From an uncultured Lachnospiraceae bacterium (GTDB taxonomy: Bacteria > Bacillota > Clostridia > Lachnospirales > Lachnospiraceae), in NCBI GenBank assembly GCA_934364805.1, contig CAKRMH010000001.1, positions 1-64,000 of the forward strand: DNA of 64,000 bases, given 5' to 3'. A program made the translations under genes and the position numbers. The notes below the pieces were generated by a model. The model was not told the DNA's origin, did no database searches, and saw only the letters and a program-made list of their open reading frames with translations. Below are positions 9,001 to 17,921 of the stretch, piece by piece (the stretch's first letter is position 1; every line of letters starts with the position of its first letter).

Positions 9001-9828
9001 ATGGATTATATTACAATTACCGGACTTAAGGTGTTTGCGCATCATGGAGTACTGGAAGAAGAAAAGAAAAACGGACAGGATTTTTATCTGAATGCAAAGC
9101 TTTTCGTGGATTGTCATAAGGCTGGGTTAAGCGATGAACTTCGTGATGCGTTAAACTACGCAGAGGTCTGCCAGTATATGACAGAAGAATTTAAATGCGA
9201 TTCCTATGATCTGATTGAAAAAGCCTGTGAAGAACTTTGCCAGAAACTTTTACTCCGGTATAAACAGCTTGAAAAAGTAGAACTTAAGCTGGATAAGCCA
9301 CATGCACCGATCGGACTTCCATTTGAAAATGTATCGGTTACCATGGAGAGAGCCTGGCACAGGGCATATCTGTCTTTTGGATCGAATATGGGAGATAAAA
9401 AGGCATATATTGAAAAGGGAATTCAGGAAATAAAAGAACATCTGCTTATTCGAAATGTAAAGGTGTCACAGTTATTGGAAACGAAACCATATGGTTACGT
9501 AGATCAGGATGTTTTTCTGAACGGATGTCTTTTCCTTGAAACATTGTTACTTCCAGAGGAACTTCTTGCTTTTTTGCATGAGGTGGAGCAGCATGCAGAC
9601 CGAAAACGCGACATTGTGTGGGGACCAAGAACTCTGGATATGGACATCGTATTTTACGACCGGGAGGTTTATGACAGCGAGGATCTAATTATTCCACATG
9701 TGGACATGCAGAACCGGGAGTTTGTGTTAAAGCCGCTGGCTGAGTTATGTCCAAATTACAGACATCCGGTTCTTGGACAAACAGTGAAACAGCTGTTGGA
9801 TCATGTCCAGAGCTTACCACAGGAATAG
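9001..9828 (+). CDS. folBK: Bifunctional dihydroneopterin aldolase / hydroxymethyl-dihydropterin pyrophosphokinase
   Basis: A fusion of two consecutive folate enzymes in 275 residues. Residues 1-118 are FolB (GLKVFAHHGVLEEEKKNGQ and a C-terminal KPHAPIG substrate loop). Residues from about 120 are FolK, with LSFGSNMGDKKAYIEKG and the signature RDIVWGPRTLDMDIVFYD carrying the metal-binding aspartates. The fusion passes 6-hydroxymethyl-dihydropterin directly to the kinase, whose product feeds FolP. Both halves look catalytically complete. Confidence 0.95.
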   Translation: MDYITITGLKVFAHHGVLEEEKKNGQDFYLNAKLFVDCHKAGLSDELRDALNYAEVCQYMTEEFKCDSYDLIEKACEELCQKLLLRYKQLEKVELKLDKPHAPIGLPFENVSVTMERAWHRAYLSFGSNMGDKKAYIEKGIQEIKEHLLIRNVKVSQLLETKPYGYVDQDVFLNGCLFLETLLLPEELLAFLHEVEQHADRKRDIVWGPRTLDMDIVFYDREVYDSEDLIIPHVDMQNREFVLKPLAELCPNYRHPVLGQTVKQLLDHVQSLPQE

Positions 9829-9865
9829 AAGAAAAATATAGCAGAATATATGAAAAGGGAGCCAT

Positions 9866-10510
9866 ATGAAAGCAGTTTTGTTTGATCTCGATGGAACACT
9901 GATCGATTCCTCAGAGGGGATTACCAAAAGTGTGAGATATACACTGGATTATTTTGGAATGGAAGAGAACGATGAGCAGGTGCTGCGCACGTTTATCGGA
10001 CCGCCACTGATCGATTCGTTTGAAAAAATCTATGGATTTACACATGAGAAAGCGATAAAGGCGGTTGAAAAATACCGGGAGCGATATAATGCAATTGGCA
10101 TTTTTGAGTGCTCTTTGTATCCTGGAGTACGGGAAATATTAAGAAAATTAAAAGAGCAGGGATACCGGATCGGTATGGCTTCCTCAAAGCCGGAGATTTC
10201 CTGCAGAAGGATTCTTGCACATTTTGATATCCTGAAATATTTTGATGATGTTGTCGGTGCGACAATGGATGGAACGATTAACTCGAAAGAAGAAGTGCTT
10301 GCGGAAGTATTTCGCAGATGGAGTGAGCTTTCCGCAGATGAAATGTGCCTGATCGGGGATACAATGTTTGATGTAAACGGAGCAAATGCATATAAGATTC
10401 CGTGTATTGCGGTATCTTTTGGATTTGGAGACGTGGAAGAGATGACAGCAGCAGGAGCGGTACTCTGTAACCGTTTTTCTGAGATTCCCGAGCTGATCCA
10501 TAATTTATAA
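9866..10510 (+). CDS. HAD-family hydrolase (phosphoglycolate phosphatase-like)
   Basis: A 214-residue haloacid-dehalogenase phosphatase. Motif I is LFDLDGTLIDSS, motif II the ASSKP segment, and motif IV IGDTMFDVNGA; an alpha-helical cap sits between motifs I and II, as in Gph/PpaX-type phosphatases. The substrate is not evident. Its position 37 bases after folBK makes it tempting to see the missing dihydroneopterin triphosphate phosphatase, but known enzymes for that step are mostly Nudix, so this is only a guess. An AAAAGGGA site precedes the ATG. Confidence 0.82.
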   Translation: MKAVLFDLDGTLIDSSEGITKSVRYTLDYFGMEENDEQVLRTFIGPPLIDSFEKIYGFTHEKAIKAVEKYRERYNAIGIFECSLYPGVREILRKLKEQGYRIGMASSKPEISCRRILAHFDILKYFDDVVGATMDGTINSKEEVLAEVFRRWSELSADEMCLIGDTMFDVNGANAYKIPCIAVSFGFGDVEEMTAAGAVLCNRFSEIPELIHNL

Positions 10511-10532
10511 CAGAAAGAAAGCAGGAGAAGAT

Positions 10533-11318
10533 ATGAAGAAAACACTGCCAATTCAGATATGGGAGATTATATATCCCCTTGGTATTTACTTTGTTGTTGC
10601 CAATATTGCAATGTTTCTGGCACAGATGCTGTTTGGTTCGGCAAATGAATCGTATATGCTTTGTCAGATCGTTGCCAGTTGTTTTACCATTCCGTTTGTA
10701 TATCGGTTTTTCCGGCAGGATCAGATCCTGATGGGAATATTAAAGCCCAAACCATGGATATCCAGGGAACACCTGGAAAATGTGCTGTGGATTATTCCAA
10801 TTGCGACGCTCATTGGAATTGGGTTGAATAATATCATTCAGATGTCGCCACTGGTACATTTATCCGAAACGTATCTTCAGATGAACCAGGCGTTTTATGC
10901 AAGCTCGATGGGACTTGAACTTTTAGGTTCTGCATTTGTAACGCCTCTTTTAGAGGAACTTTTATACCGCGGTGTCATCTATGGAAGACTGCGCAGGATG
11001 ATGAAACTGGTTCCGGCTGTTCTGATTTCAGCAGTGATATTTGGAGCTGTTCATTTTAATGTTGTACAGTTTGTCTATGCGTTTTTGCTTGGAATCGTTC
11101 TTGCGCTGTGTATGGAAAAAAGCGGCCATATGTACGGAGCGGTTGTTGCACATATGACAGCGAATGGGATCGCAGTGATCCGTACAGAGACCGGATTTTT
11201 ACAACAGACTGCGGAAGCTGGAGCAGGCAATATCCTGTTTTCAATTGGATGCTTTGTGGCAGGGATTTTACTTCTTGTTTTTTACCTGCGAAGAAAAGAC
11301 AGTAATATCGATCAATAA
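10533..11318 (+). CDS. CPBP-family intramembrane glutamic endopeptidase (Abi)
   Basis: A 261-residue protein with about six to eight membrane segments. The family motifs are present: EExxxR in LLEELLYRGVIYGRL, and the histidine motifs in AVHFNVVQF and VVAHMTANG. CPBP proteins are CAAX-protease relatives; in Firmicutes some give immunity to bacteriocins, but most have no known substrate. It is the last gene of the operon that begins with the CdaR-like regulator, 22 bases after the HAD gene, and is followed by a strong terminator. Confidence 0.85.
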   Translation: MKKTLPIQIWEIIYPLGIYFVVANIAMFLAQMLFGSANESYMLCQIVASCFTIPFVYRFFRQDQILMGILKPKPWISREHLENVLWIIPIATLIGIGLNNIIQMSPLVHLSETYLQMNQAFYASSMGLELLGSAFVTPLLEELLYRGVIYGRLRRMMKLVPAVLISAVIFGAVHFNVVQFVYAFLLGIVLALCMEKSGHMYGAVVAHMTANGIAVIRTETGFLQQTAEAGAGNILFSIGCFVAGILLLVFYLRRKDSNIDQ

Positions 11319-11327
11319 AATCATATG

Positions 11328-11379
11328 AAAAAGACATCAGATCAATTCAAATCAAAAGAAATGATCTGGTGTCTTTTTT
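11328..11379 (+). terminator. Intrinsic terminator ending the topoisomerase/folate operon
   Basis: A 17-bp stem (11328-11344 with 11362-11378, one G-U pair) is closed by a 17-base loop and contains a T run in its right arm. It lies just after the CPBP gene. Confidence 0.8.
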
Positions 11380-11546
11380 GTCATTCCCCAGGTGATAAAA
11401 CACGGTTTCATTCGAAAAAACAGATGCACAATTTAGATACAATTTAAAAAACAGGACCATATTTTGATATCACAAAGAAAAAAGTTTAAAAAATATCCGG
11501 CTGGAATTGTTTGTATGAGTCCTTATATGATAAAAAAAACATAAAG
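11380..11546. other. Intergenic stretch upstream of the gltB promoter
   Basis: The 367 bases between the CPBP gene and gltB contain the terminator at the left end and a promoter plus about 100 bases of AT-rich leader at the right end. I see no coding sequence, known riboswitch or strong hairpin in the middle part. The leader after the promoter has only weak inverted repeats. Confidence 0.5.
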
Positions 11547-11575
11547 TAGACAGATAATAAGCATTATTATATAAA
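11547..11575 (+). promoter_or_regulatory. Sigma-A-type promoter for gltBD
   Basis: TAGACA (11547-11552) and TATAAA (11570-11575), 17 bases apart. A start near 11582 would give a leader of roughly 100 bases before gltB. Confidence 0.5.
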
Positions 11576-11685
11576 GTTGATAAATAATCTGACAATAGCA
11601 AGAAAAAAGCTCTTTACTTTACTAAAGCGATGGGGTATGATTTTAATTAATAAAAATAATCATTTAATCAGGAAAGGATAAAGCG

Positions 11686-14600
11686 ATGAAAGAACAGTGG
11701 AATGAAAGCACAGCAAAAGCTGTTGGCATGTACGATCCAAAATTTGAGCATGACAACTGTGGTATCGGTGCTGTCGTTAATATCAAAGGTATTAAGACAC
11801 ATCAGACAGTCGAGAATGCCCTAAAGATCGTAGAGAACCTGAAGCACAGAGCTGGTAAAGATGCAGATGGTAAAACGGGTGATGGTGTTGGTATCCTTTT
11901 ACAGATTTCCCATAAATTCTTCTCAAAGGCGGTTAAGCCTTTAGGGATTGAACTTGGAGAAGAAAGAGACTACGGTGTTGGTATGTTTTTCTTCCCTCAG
12001 GATGAGTTTAAGAGAAATCAGGCCAAGAAAATGTTCGAGGTCATTATCGAAAAAGAGGGAATGGAATTCCTGGGGTGGAGAGAAGTGCCGATCCATGCCG
12101 ATAAGATTGGAAAGAAGGCTCTTGACTGTATGCCATATATCATGCAGGCATTTATCAAACGCCCTCATGATGTAAAGAAAGGCCTTGACTTTGATCGCAA
12201 ATTATATATTGCAAGACGTGTGTTTGAACAGTCCAATGATGATACTTATGTAGCATCTCTTTCGAGCAGAACAATCGTATATAAGGGAATGTTCTTAGTA
12301 GAGCAGTTAAGACAGTTTTTCGCAGATCTTCAGGATCCGGATTATGAGTCAGCAATTGCAACGGTACATTCCAGATTCTCAACCAATACAAATCCAAGCT
12401 GGGAGAGAGCCCACCCAAACAGATTTATTGTACATAATGGTGAGATCAATACGATCCGTGGTAATGCAGACAAGATGTTAGCACGTGAAGAAACCATGGA
12501 ATCCGACTCATTGGCAGGAGAATTCCAGAAGATCCTTCCGGTCATCAATACAGAAGGTTCTGATTCTGCAATGCTTGATAATACACTGGAATTTCTGGTT
12601 ATGAGTGGAATGGAGCTTCCGCTTGCAGTTATGATCATGATTCCGGAACCATGGGCAAACAACAAGATGATGAGTCAGAAAAAGAAGGACTTCTATCAGT
12701 ATTACGCAACAATGATGGAGCCTTGGGATGGACCTGCATCGATTCTGTTTTCCGATGGTGACATTATGGGAGCGGTACTTGACCGTAACGGACTTCGTCC
12801 TTCCCGTTATTACATCACAGATGATGATCAGCTGATTTTATCTTCCGAGGTTGGTGTACTTGATGTTGATCCGACAAAGGTTGTTGTAAAAGACAGATTA
12901 AGACCTGGTAAGATGCTTCTCGTTGATACCGTGAACGGAAGAGTAATCGATGATGATGAACTGAAAGAAAAATATGCTGGCAAAGAGCCTTATGGTGAAT
13001 GGTTAGACAGAAATATCGTAATGCTTGAGGATTTGAAGATCCCGAATGAGCGGGTTCCGGAGTATAGCAAAGAAGAACGTCAGAGAATGCAGAAAGCATT
13101 TGGATATACCTATGAGTCATTAAAAGACAATGTTCTTCCGATGGCGGCAAATGGAGCAGAAGGAACGGCAGCAATGGGTACGGATACACCGCTTGCAGCA
13201 CTTTCCGGCAACCAGGAACCGTTGTTTAACTACTTCAAACAGCTGTTTGCACAGGTAACCAATCCTCCGATCGATTCCATTCGAGAGGAAGTGGTTACAT
13301 CAACGACCGTATATATCGGATCAGGCGGAAACCTGCTTGAGGACAAGCCGGAGAACTGTAAAGTACTTCGCGTAGAGAATCCGATCCTGACCAATACCGA
13401 CCTGATGAAGATCCGTTCCATGAAGGTTCCGGGATTTAAGGTAGAGACGATTCCGATTGTATACTATAAGAACACAAGCCTTGAAAAAGCAGTAGAGCGT
13501 CTGTATGTCGAGGCTGACCGTGCATTCCGGGATGGCGCGAATATTATCATCCTTTCCGACAGAGGTGTGGATGAGAATCATGTGGCAATTCCGTCACTGC
13601 TTGCAGTATCTGCACTTCAGCAGTATCTGGTTAAGACGAAAAAGAGAACTTCTCTTTCTCTGATCTTAGAGTCTGGAGAACCAAGAGAAGTCCATCATTT
13701 TGCAACACTGCTTGGTTTTGGTGCAAGTGCGATCAACCCATATCTTGCACAGGATACCGTAAAACAGCTGATTGATGAGCATATGCTGGACAAGGATTAT
13801 TATGCAGCAATCAATGATTACAACCATGCGATCATTAACGGAATCGTTAAAATTGCAGCTAAGATGGGTATTTCAACAATCCAGTCTTATATGGGATCAA
13901 AGATTTTTGAAGCAATCGGTATTGACAAGAGTGTCATTGATAAATATTTTACGAATACCGTAAGCCGTATCGGCGGTATCACAATGAAAGACATTGAGAA
14001 TGATGTCAATACACTGCATTCAGCAGCGTACGATCCACTCGGACTTGAGACGGATCTTACATTAGACAGCAAGGGTCGTCATAAGATGAGAAGCGGTGCA
14101 GATGCACATCTTTACAATCCTGCAACAATCCATCTTCTCCAGCAGTCGACACAAAAAGGCGATTATGAACTGTTCAAACAGTATACAAATCTTGTGGATG
14201 AAGAAGAGAAGAATACCAATATCCGTGGTCTGATGGATTTCAATTATCCGAAGAAAGGTGTTCCGATCGAAGAAGTTGAAAGCGTGGACTCCATTGTAAC
14301 CAGATTTAAAACCGGTGCAATGTCGTACGGATCGATTTCAAAGGAAGCACATGAGACACTTGCAATCGCAATGAACCGTCTGCATGGTAAATCAAACACC
14401 GGTGAAGGTGGTGAGGATAAAGACCGTCTTACAATCGGACCGGACGGACTCAACAGATGTTCCGCAATCAAACAGGTTGCATCCGGACGTTTTGGTGTAA
14501 CAAGCAGATATCTGACCAGTGCACAGGAGATCCAGATCAAGATGGCACAGGGAGCAAAACCTGGAGAAGGAGGACACCTTCCAGGAAAGAAAGTATATCC

Positions 14601-16239
14601 TTGGATCGCAAAGACAAGACTTTCCACACCAGGTGTGTCTTTGATCTCGCCTCCACCACATCATGATATCTATTCCATCGAAGATCTGGAACAGCTGATC
14701 TACGATCTGAAAAATGCAAACAGAGATGCAAGAATTTCTGTAAAACTGGTATCAGAGGCTGGTGTTGGTACAGTCGCTGCCGGTGTCGCAAAAGCCGGTG
14801 CGCAGGTTGTACTGATTTCTGGATATGATGGTGGTACCGGAGCTGCACCAAGCAGTTCAATCCACAATGCCGGACTTCCATGGGAGCTTGGACTTGCAGA
14901 AACACATCAGACGCTGATCATGAATGGACTTCGTAATAAAGTCCGTATCGAGACAGACGGTAAGCTCATGAGCGGACGTGATGTTGCAATTGCTGCAGCA
15001 CTTGGAGCAGAGGAATTTGGTTTTGCGACAGCACCACTTGTAACAATGGGCTGCGTCATGATGCGTGTATGTAACCTGGATACCTGTCCGGCTGGTATTG
15101 CAACACAGAATCCGGAACTTCGTAAACGCTTTGCAGGTAAACCGGAGTATGTTGAGAACTTCATGCGTTTTATCGCAGAAGAATTAAGAGAGTACATGGC
15201 AAAACTCGGATGCAGAACTGTAGATGAGCTTGTAGGAAGAAGCGATCTCTTAAAGGTACGTGATGAATTATCTGAGCGTGAAGAAAAGCTGGATCTCACA
15301 AAGATCTTAAGCAATCCGTTTGCCGGACCGAAGGAAAAAGTCATTTTTGATCCGAAACATGTATATGATTTCGAACTTGAAAAGACAAAAGATATCACAG
15401 TTCTTCTGAAGCAGTTAAAACCGGCACTTGAGAAGAAACAGAAGAGAATGATCGAGACAGAGGTAACGAATACAGACCGGTCATTTGGTACAATCTTTGG
15501 ATCTGAAATTACAAAGAGATATGATGATACTCTGGATGAGGACACATTCCTTGTAAAATGTAATGGTGCAGGAGGACAGTCCTTCGGTGCATTCATTCCA
15601 AAGGGACTGACGCTCGAACTGATCGGTGATTCCAACGATTATTTCGGAAAGGGATTATCCGGCGGTAAACTGATCGTTTATCCACCAGCAGGTGTGAAGT
15701 TTAAAAAAGACGAAAACATTATCATTGGTAACGTAGCACTTTACGGTGCAACAAGTGGTAAAGCATTTATCAACGGTGTTGCAGGTGAGCGTTTCTGCGT
15801 ACGTAACTCTGGAGCAACAGCAGTTGTCGAAGGTGTTGGTGATCACGGATGTGAATACATGACAGGTGGACGGGTTGTTGTCCTTGGTAAGACTGGAAAG
15901 AACTTTGCAGCAGGTATGAGTGGTGGAGTTGCTTATGTTCTGGATGAAGATAATGATCTTTATATGAGAACCAACAAATCCATGGTATTTACCGAAGAAG
16001 TAACCAATAAGTATGATGTTCTGGAACTGAAAGACATGATCAAAGAGCACGTGACACTGACCAATTCCGAAAAAGGTAAGGAAATTCTGGATAACTTCAG
16101 TGAATATCTGCCAAAATTCAAGAAAGTAATTCCGTATGATTATAATCGTATGCTGATGGCAATTGTTCAGATGGAAGAAAAAGGATTGAACGCAGAGCAG
16201 GCTCAGATTGAAGCATTTTATGCCAATACAAAAAATTAA
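11686..16239 (+). CDS. gltB: Glutamate synthase large subunit (NADPH-GOGAT alpha chain)
   Basis: A full-length 1517-residue enzyme that transfers the amide of glutamine to 2-oxoglutarate. The class II glutaminase nucleophile is Cys25 (HDNCGIGAVV); the first 24 residues are the propeptide removed on maturation. The synthase barrel includes SGYDGGTGAAPSSSI. The 3Fe-4S cluster cysteines are Cys1123, Cys1129 and Cys1134 (C-x5-C-x4-C). The C-terminal glycine-rich beta-helix (GXGXG) domain is complete. It pairs with gltD 15 bases downstream to form the ammonia-assimilating GS/GOGAT step. Confidence 0.97.
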   Translation: MKEQWNESTAKAVGMYDPKFEHDNCGIGAVVNIKGIKTHQTVENALKIVENLKHRAGKDADGKTGDGVGILLQISHKFFSKAVKPLGIELGEERDYGVGMFFFPQDEFKRNQAKKMFEVIIEKEGMEFLGWREVPIHADKIGKKALDCMPYIMQAFIKRPHDVKKGLDFDRKLYIARRVFEQSNDDTYVASLSSRTIVYKGMFLVEQLRQFFADLQDPDYESAIATVHSRFSTNTNPSWERAHPNRFIVHNGEINTIRGNADKMLAREETMESDSLAGEFQKILPVINTEGSDSAMLDNTLEFLVMSGMELPLAVMIMIPEPWANNKMMSQKKKDFYQYYATMMEPWDGPASILFSDGDIMGAVLDRNGLRPSRYYITDDDQLILSSEVGVLDVDPTKVVVKDRLRPGKMLLVDTVNGRVIDDDELKEKYAGKEPYGEWLDRNIVMLEDLKIPNERVPEYSKEERQRMQKAFGYTYESLKDNVLPMAANGAEGTAAMGTDTPLAALSGNQEPLFNYFKQLFAQVTNPPIDSIREEVVTSTTVYIGSGGNLLEDKPENCKVLRVENPILTNTDLMKIRSMKVPGFKVETIPIVYYKNTSLEKAVERLYVEADRAFRDGANIIILSDRGVDENHVAIPSLLAVSALQQYLVKTKKRTSLSLILESGEPREVHHFATLLGFGASAINPYLAQDTVKQLIDEHMLDKDYYAAINDYNHAIINGIVKIAAKMGISTIQSYMGSKIFEAIGIDKSVIDKYFTNTVSRIGGITMKDIENDVNTLHSAAYDPLGLETDLTLDSKGRHKMRSGADAHLYNPATIHLLQQSTQKGDYELFKQYTNLVDEEEKNTNIRGLMDFNYPKKGVPIEEVESVDSIVTRFKTGAMSYGSISKEAHETLAIAMNRLHGKSNTGEGGEDKDRLTIGPDGLNRCSAIKQVASGRFGVTSRYLTSAQEIQIKMAQGAKPGEGGHLPGKKVYPWIAKTRLSTPGVSLISPPPHHDIYSIEDLEQLIYDLKNANRDARISVKLVSEAGVGTVAAGVAKAGAQVVLISGYDGGTGAAPSSSIHNAGLPWELGLAETHQTLIMNGLRNKVRIETDGKLMSGRDVAIAAALGAEEFGFATAPLVTMGCVMMRVCNLDTCPAGIATQNPELRKRFAGKPEYVENFMRFIAEELREYMAKLGCRTVDELVGRSDLLKVRDELSEREEKLDLTKILSNPFAGPKEKVIFDPKHVYDFELEKTKDITVLLKQLKPALEKKQKRMIETEVTNTDRSFGTIFGSEITKRYDDTLDEDTFLVKCNGAGGQSFGAFIPKGLTLELIGDSNDYFGKGLSGGKLIVYPPAGVKFKKDENIIIGNVALYGATSGKAFINGVAGERFCVRNSGATAVVEGVGDHGCEYMTGGRVVVLGKTGKNFAAGMSGGVAYVLDEDNDLYMRTNKSMVFTEEVTNKYDVLELKDMIKEHVTLTNSEKGKEILDNFSEYLPKFKKVIPYDYNRMLMAIVQMEEKGLNAEQAQIEAFYANTKN

Positions 16240-16254
16240 GGAGGGAAAAGCACA

Positions 16255-17748
16255 ATGGGAAAACCAACAGGATTTTTAGAATATGAGAGAGAGACAGCAA
16301 AATCGGTTGAACCAAAGGAACGCATCTGCAATTACAATGAGTTCCACACTTTTCTCTCAGAAGAAGAACAAAGAGAACAGGCTGCACGCTGTATGGCGTG
16401 CGGAGTTCCGTTCTGTCAGTCTGGAATGACACTGGCAGGAATGACATCCGGATGCCCGCTTCACAATCTGGTTCCAGAATGGAATGATCTGGTTTACACA
16501 GGTAACTGGGAACAGGCCTATAACCGTCTGCACAAGACCAACAACTTCCCGGAATTTACGTCAAGAGTATGTCCGGCACTTTGTGAAAAGGCTTGTACCT
16601 GCGGGCACTGGGGAGAATCTGTTACAGTCCGTGACAATGAGCATGGTATTATTGAGACGGCATATGAAAAAGGATATGCAGCTCCGAAGATACCAGAAGT
16701 ACATACCGGTAAAAAAGTAGCGGTTATCGGTTCCGGACCATCCGGTCTTGCGGCAGCTGACCAGCTGAATCAGAGAGGACATTCGGTTACGGTTTTTGAA
16801 AGAGAAGACCGGGTCGGAGGACTTCTGATGTATGGGATTCCGAACATGAAGCTTGAAAAGCATATCATTGACCGCAAGATCAATGTAATGAAAGCGGAAG
16901 GGGTTGTATTTAAGACCGGTGTAAATGTTGGCGTGGATGTAAAAGCCAAAGATCTTTTAAAGGATTTTGACCGTGTCATCCTTTGCTGTGGCGCAAAGAA
17001 CCCACGTGATATCAAGGCAGTCGGAAGAGATGCCAAAGGAATCTATTTTGCAGTGGATTATCTGACCCAGACAACAAAGAGTCTTTTGAATTCCGATCTG
17101 AAAGATGGAAAATATGTTTCCGCAAAAGGAAAGAATGTAGTGATCATCGGTGGTGGTGATACTGGGAATGACTGTGTTGGTACAGCAATCCGTCAGGGCG
17201 CTAAATCCGTAACACAGCTTGAGATGATGCCACAGCCTCCTGTAGAGCGGGCAGCAGACAATCCATGGCCGGAATGGCCGAAAGTCTTAAAGACAGACTA
17301 TGGCCAGGAAGAGGCAATTGCAGTATTTGGACATGATCCACGTATTTATCAGACTACCGTCAAGGAGTTCCATAAAGATAAAAACGGCAATCTGAACGGG
17401 ATTACCATTGTCAAGCTTCAGAGCAAAAAAGATGAAGCAACCGGTCGCATGACCATGGTTGAAGTACCGGGATCAGAAAGCAGGATTGCAGCAGAACTTG
17501 TTTTGATCGCTGCAGGATTTCTTGGAACAGAGAAATATGTTTCTGATGCATTTGGTGTTTCAATGACCAATCGTACCAATGTGGCAACAAAAGAAGGTTC
17601 TTATGCAACAAATGTGAAAAATGTTTATGCAGCTGGTGATACACATCGTGGACAGTCTCTGGTTGTATGGGCGATTCGTGAGGGAAGAGAGGTTGCACGT
17701 GAGGTTGACGAAAGCCTGATGGGTTACTCTTATCTTTCTATCCAGTAG
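16255..17748 (+). CDS. gltD: Glutamate synthase small subunit (beta chain)
   Basis: A 497-residue FAD and NADPH oxidoreductase that feeds electrons to GltB. The N-terminal region has the cysteine clusters for two 4Fe-4S centres (Cys46, Cys49, Cys54 in RCMACGVPFC, and CPALCEKACTCG). It has the FAD-binding GSGPSGLAAADQL near residue 160, the NADPH-binding IIGGGDTGNDC, and the C-terminal YAAGDTHRGQSLVVWAI. TTAAGGAGG precedes the ATG. It is followed by a terminator, so gltBD is a two-gene operon. Confidence 0.97.
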   Translation: MGKPTGFLEYERETAKSVEPKERICNYNEFHTFLSEEEQREQAARCMACGVPFCQSGMTLAGMTSGCPLHNLVPEWNDLVYTGNWEQAYNRLHKTNNFPEFTSRVCPALCEKACTCGHWGESVTVRDNEHGIIETAYEKGYAAPKIPEVHTGKKVAVIGSGPSGLAAADQLNQRGHSVTVFEREDRVGGLLMYGIPNMKLEKHIIDRKINVMKAEGVVFKTGVNVGVDVKAKDLLKDFDRVILCCGAKNPRDIKAVGRDAKGIYFAVDYLTQTTKSLLNSDLKDGKYVSAKGKNVVIIGGGDTGNDCVGTAIRQGAKSVTQLEMMPQPPVERAADNPWPEWPKVLKTDYGQEEAIAVFGHDPRIYQTTVKEFHKDKNGNLNGITIVKLQSKKDEATGRMTMVEVPGSESRIAAELVLIAAGFLGTEKYVSDAFGVSMTNRTNVATKEGSYATNVKNVYAAGDTHRGQSLVVWAIREGREVAREVDESLMGYSYLSIQ

Positions 17749-17766
17749 AATACAGTGAGAAAACAG

Positions 17767-17809
17767 GCCTTTTGGAAAGTGCAAAAAACATTTTCCAAAA
17801 GGCTTTTTG
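17767..17809 (+). terminator. Intrinsic terminator of gltBD
   Basis: A perfect 12-bp stem (17767-17778 with 17792-17803) followed by TTTTTG, starting 18 bases after the gltD stop. Confidence 0.88.
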
Positions 17810-17921
17810 TCTTGAAAATAGCAAATCTTCAGATGATGTTCACATAACCGTCAGATGGAACCTTTACCATGAAACGCAGCAAGGGAGTAACAGAATCCCG
17901 GACAGAAAGGTAGAGATTCAT

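Noticed and set aside
14907..15635. Long open frame of 242 codons on the minus strand inside gltB
   Set aside because: It is exactly opposite the conserved synthase and GXGXG domains of gltB, has Ser-rich, unfamiliar sequence and no ribosome-binding site; a shadow of the real gene.
17772..17921. N-terminal extension of the beta-helix protein from TTG 17772
   Set aside because: It would start within the gltD terminator and place 50 hydrophilic residues before the signal anchor.
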